Shown here: positions 13,253 through 13,500 of the stretch, one piece after another | Layout: each line of letters opens with the position of its first letter | Numbering within the stretch: the stretch's first letter is position 1 | The notes under the pieces: model-generated | What the model saw: the letters and a program-made list of their open reading frames with translations, nothing else | Database searches by the model: none | Told to the model about the DNA's origin: nothing | Assembly: GCA_031274385.1 (NCBI GenBank) | Contig: JAISQH010000114.1 | Location: 1-13,500, forward strand | Source of the DNA: Planctomycetaceae bacterium | GTDB lineage: Bacteria > Planctomycetota > Planctomycetia > Pirellulales > Thermoguttaceae | Length of the DNA stretch: 13,500 nucleotides | Reading direction: 5' to 3' | Position numbers and translations under genes: made by a program

Positions 13253-13500
13253 ATGTATGTTGATCGAATCCGTCACAAACAACCTAACGGGACAATTTAT
13301 ACTCAGTACCTCCTCCGCACTTCGCGGCGTGAAGGGAAAAAAACAATCAAAACAACCATTTTGAATATTACCAATTGGGGTACAGAGACCTGCGAGGCAA
13401 TTGCTTTTGCAATCAAGAATCGCCAATCCATCGCCCAATTGATTGAGGAATTGCCACAACGGACTTGTCGTACGAAAACAATCAACCCATCGTGTTATAA
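13253..13500 (+). CDS. Transposase, IS1634/IS4-like, N-terminal part (runs off right edge)
   Basis: From ATG 13253 the frame stays open to the window edge (82 codons). It begins MYVDRIRHKQPNGTIYTQYL and continues with LRTSRREGKKTIKTTILNIT, then a helical EAIAFAIKNRQSIAQLIEEL. The pattern 'short N-terminal strand, Y-x-x-Y-L-L-R-x-S-x-R-E-G-K-x-x-x-x-T-I-L-N' is the characteristic start of IS1634-type transposases of the IS4 superfamily (DDE catalytic domain, which would be to the right of the window). This is recognition from family knowledge without alignment. No ribosome binding site is visible, as is common for transposases. Whether the element is intact cannot be judged. Confidence 0.65.
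   Translation, partial: MYVDRIRHKQPNGTIYTQYLLRTSRREGKKTIKTTILNITNWGTETCEAIAFAIKNRQSIAQLIEELPQRTCRTKTINPSCY

Noticed and set aside
13136..13459. Minus-strand 107-codon frame opposite the transposase
   Set aside because: It overlaps the recognisable transposase frame over most of its length and its C-terminus is low complexity.

Overview
The window is bacterial chromosome, most likely from a low-to-medium GC member of the Planctomycetota. That assignment is inference from gene style, not a database match. The clues are a very large FlgL-type hook-filament junction protein with flagellin IN-motif repeats, an ExeA-type AAA ATPase with a long acidic tail, a secreted protein with two bacterial SH3 domains, aspartate decarboxylase beside a DHH phosphoesterase, and long intergenic regions full of palindromic repeats. 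Several genes have no clear Shine-Dalgarno sequence.

Layout, left to right. (1) Positions 1-1276 (+): the last codons of one gene, then a complete 388-codon gene of unknown function with the same C-terminus, so this is a tandem paralogue pair of small membrane-anchored secreted proteins. (2) 1312-2256 (-): a nucleoside hydrolase in which one aspartate of the signature DxDPGxDD motif is valine. (3) 2257-3108: 850 bases without a gene. It holds a 414-bp MITE-like element (20-bp perfect terminal inverted repeats, probable 8-bp target duplication), whose core is a six-palindrome repeat, then two smaller inverted repeats built on a 'cgtgtttttcgtgg' theme. (4) 3109-4533 (+): a secreted SH3-domain protein with a good promoter just upstream. 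(5) 4553-7609 (-): flgL, 1018 codons. (6) 7610-8242: a second copy of the six-palindrome repeat with 13-bp tandem repeats on both sides and one consensus DnaA box. (7) 8243-11182 (-): the AAA ATPase. (8) 11428-11775 (-) panD and 11891-12892 (-) an NrnA-like DHH phosphoesterase; the stop codons of both lie inside palindromic repeats. (9) 13253 to the right edge (+): the N-terminal part of an IS1634/IS4-like transposase.

How it fits together: the genes look mostly like housekeeping and surface functions (motility, pantothenate/CoA precursor, nucleotide and short-RNA turnover, nucleoside salvage) and do not form one obvious pathway. The most distinctive content is the non-coding repeats. At least five palindromic repeat types occupy nearly every gene boundary longer than 100 bases. 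One appears to be an inserted element whose end supplies a -35 box to the neighbouring gene. Two others form the 3' ends of reading frames. No phage, CRISPR, defence cassette, tRNA or rRNA was seen.
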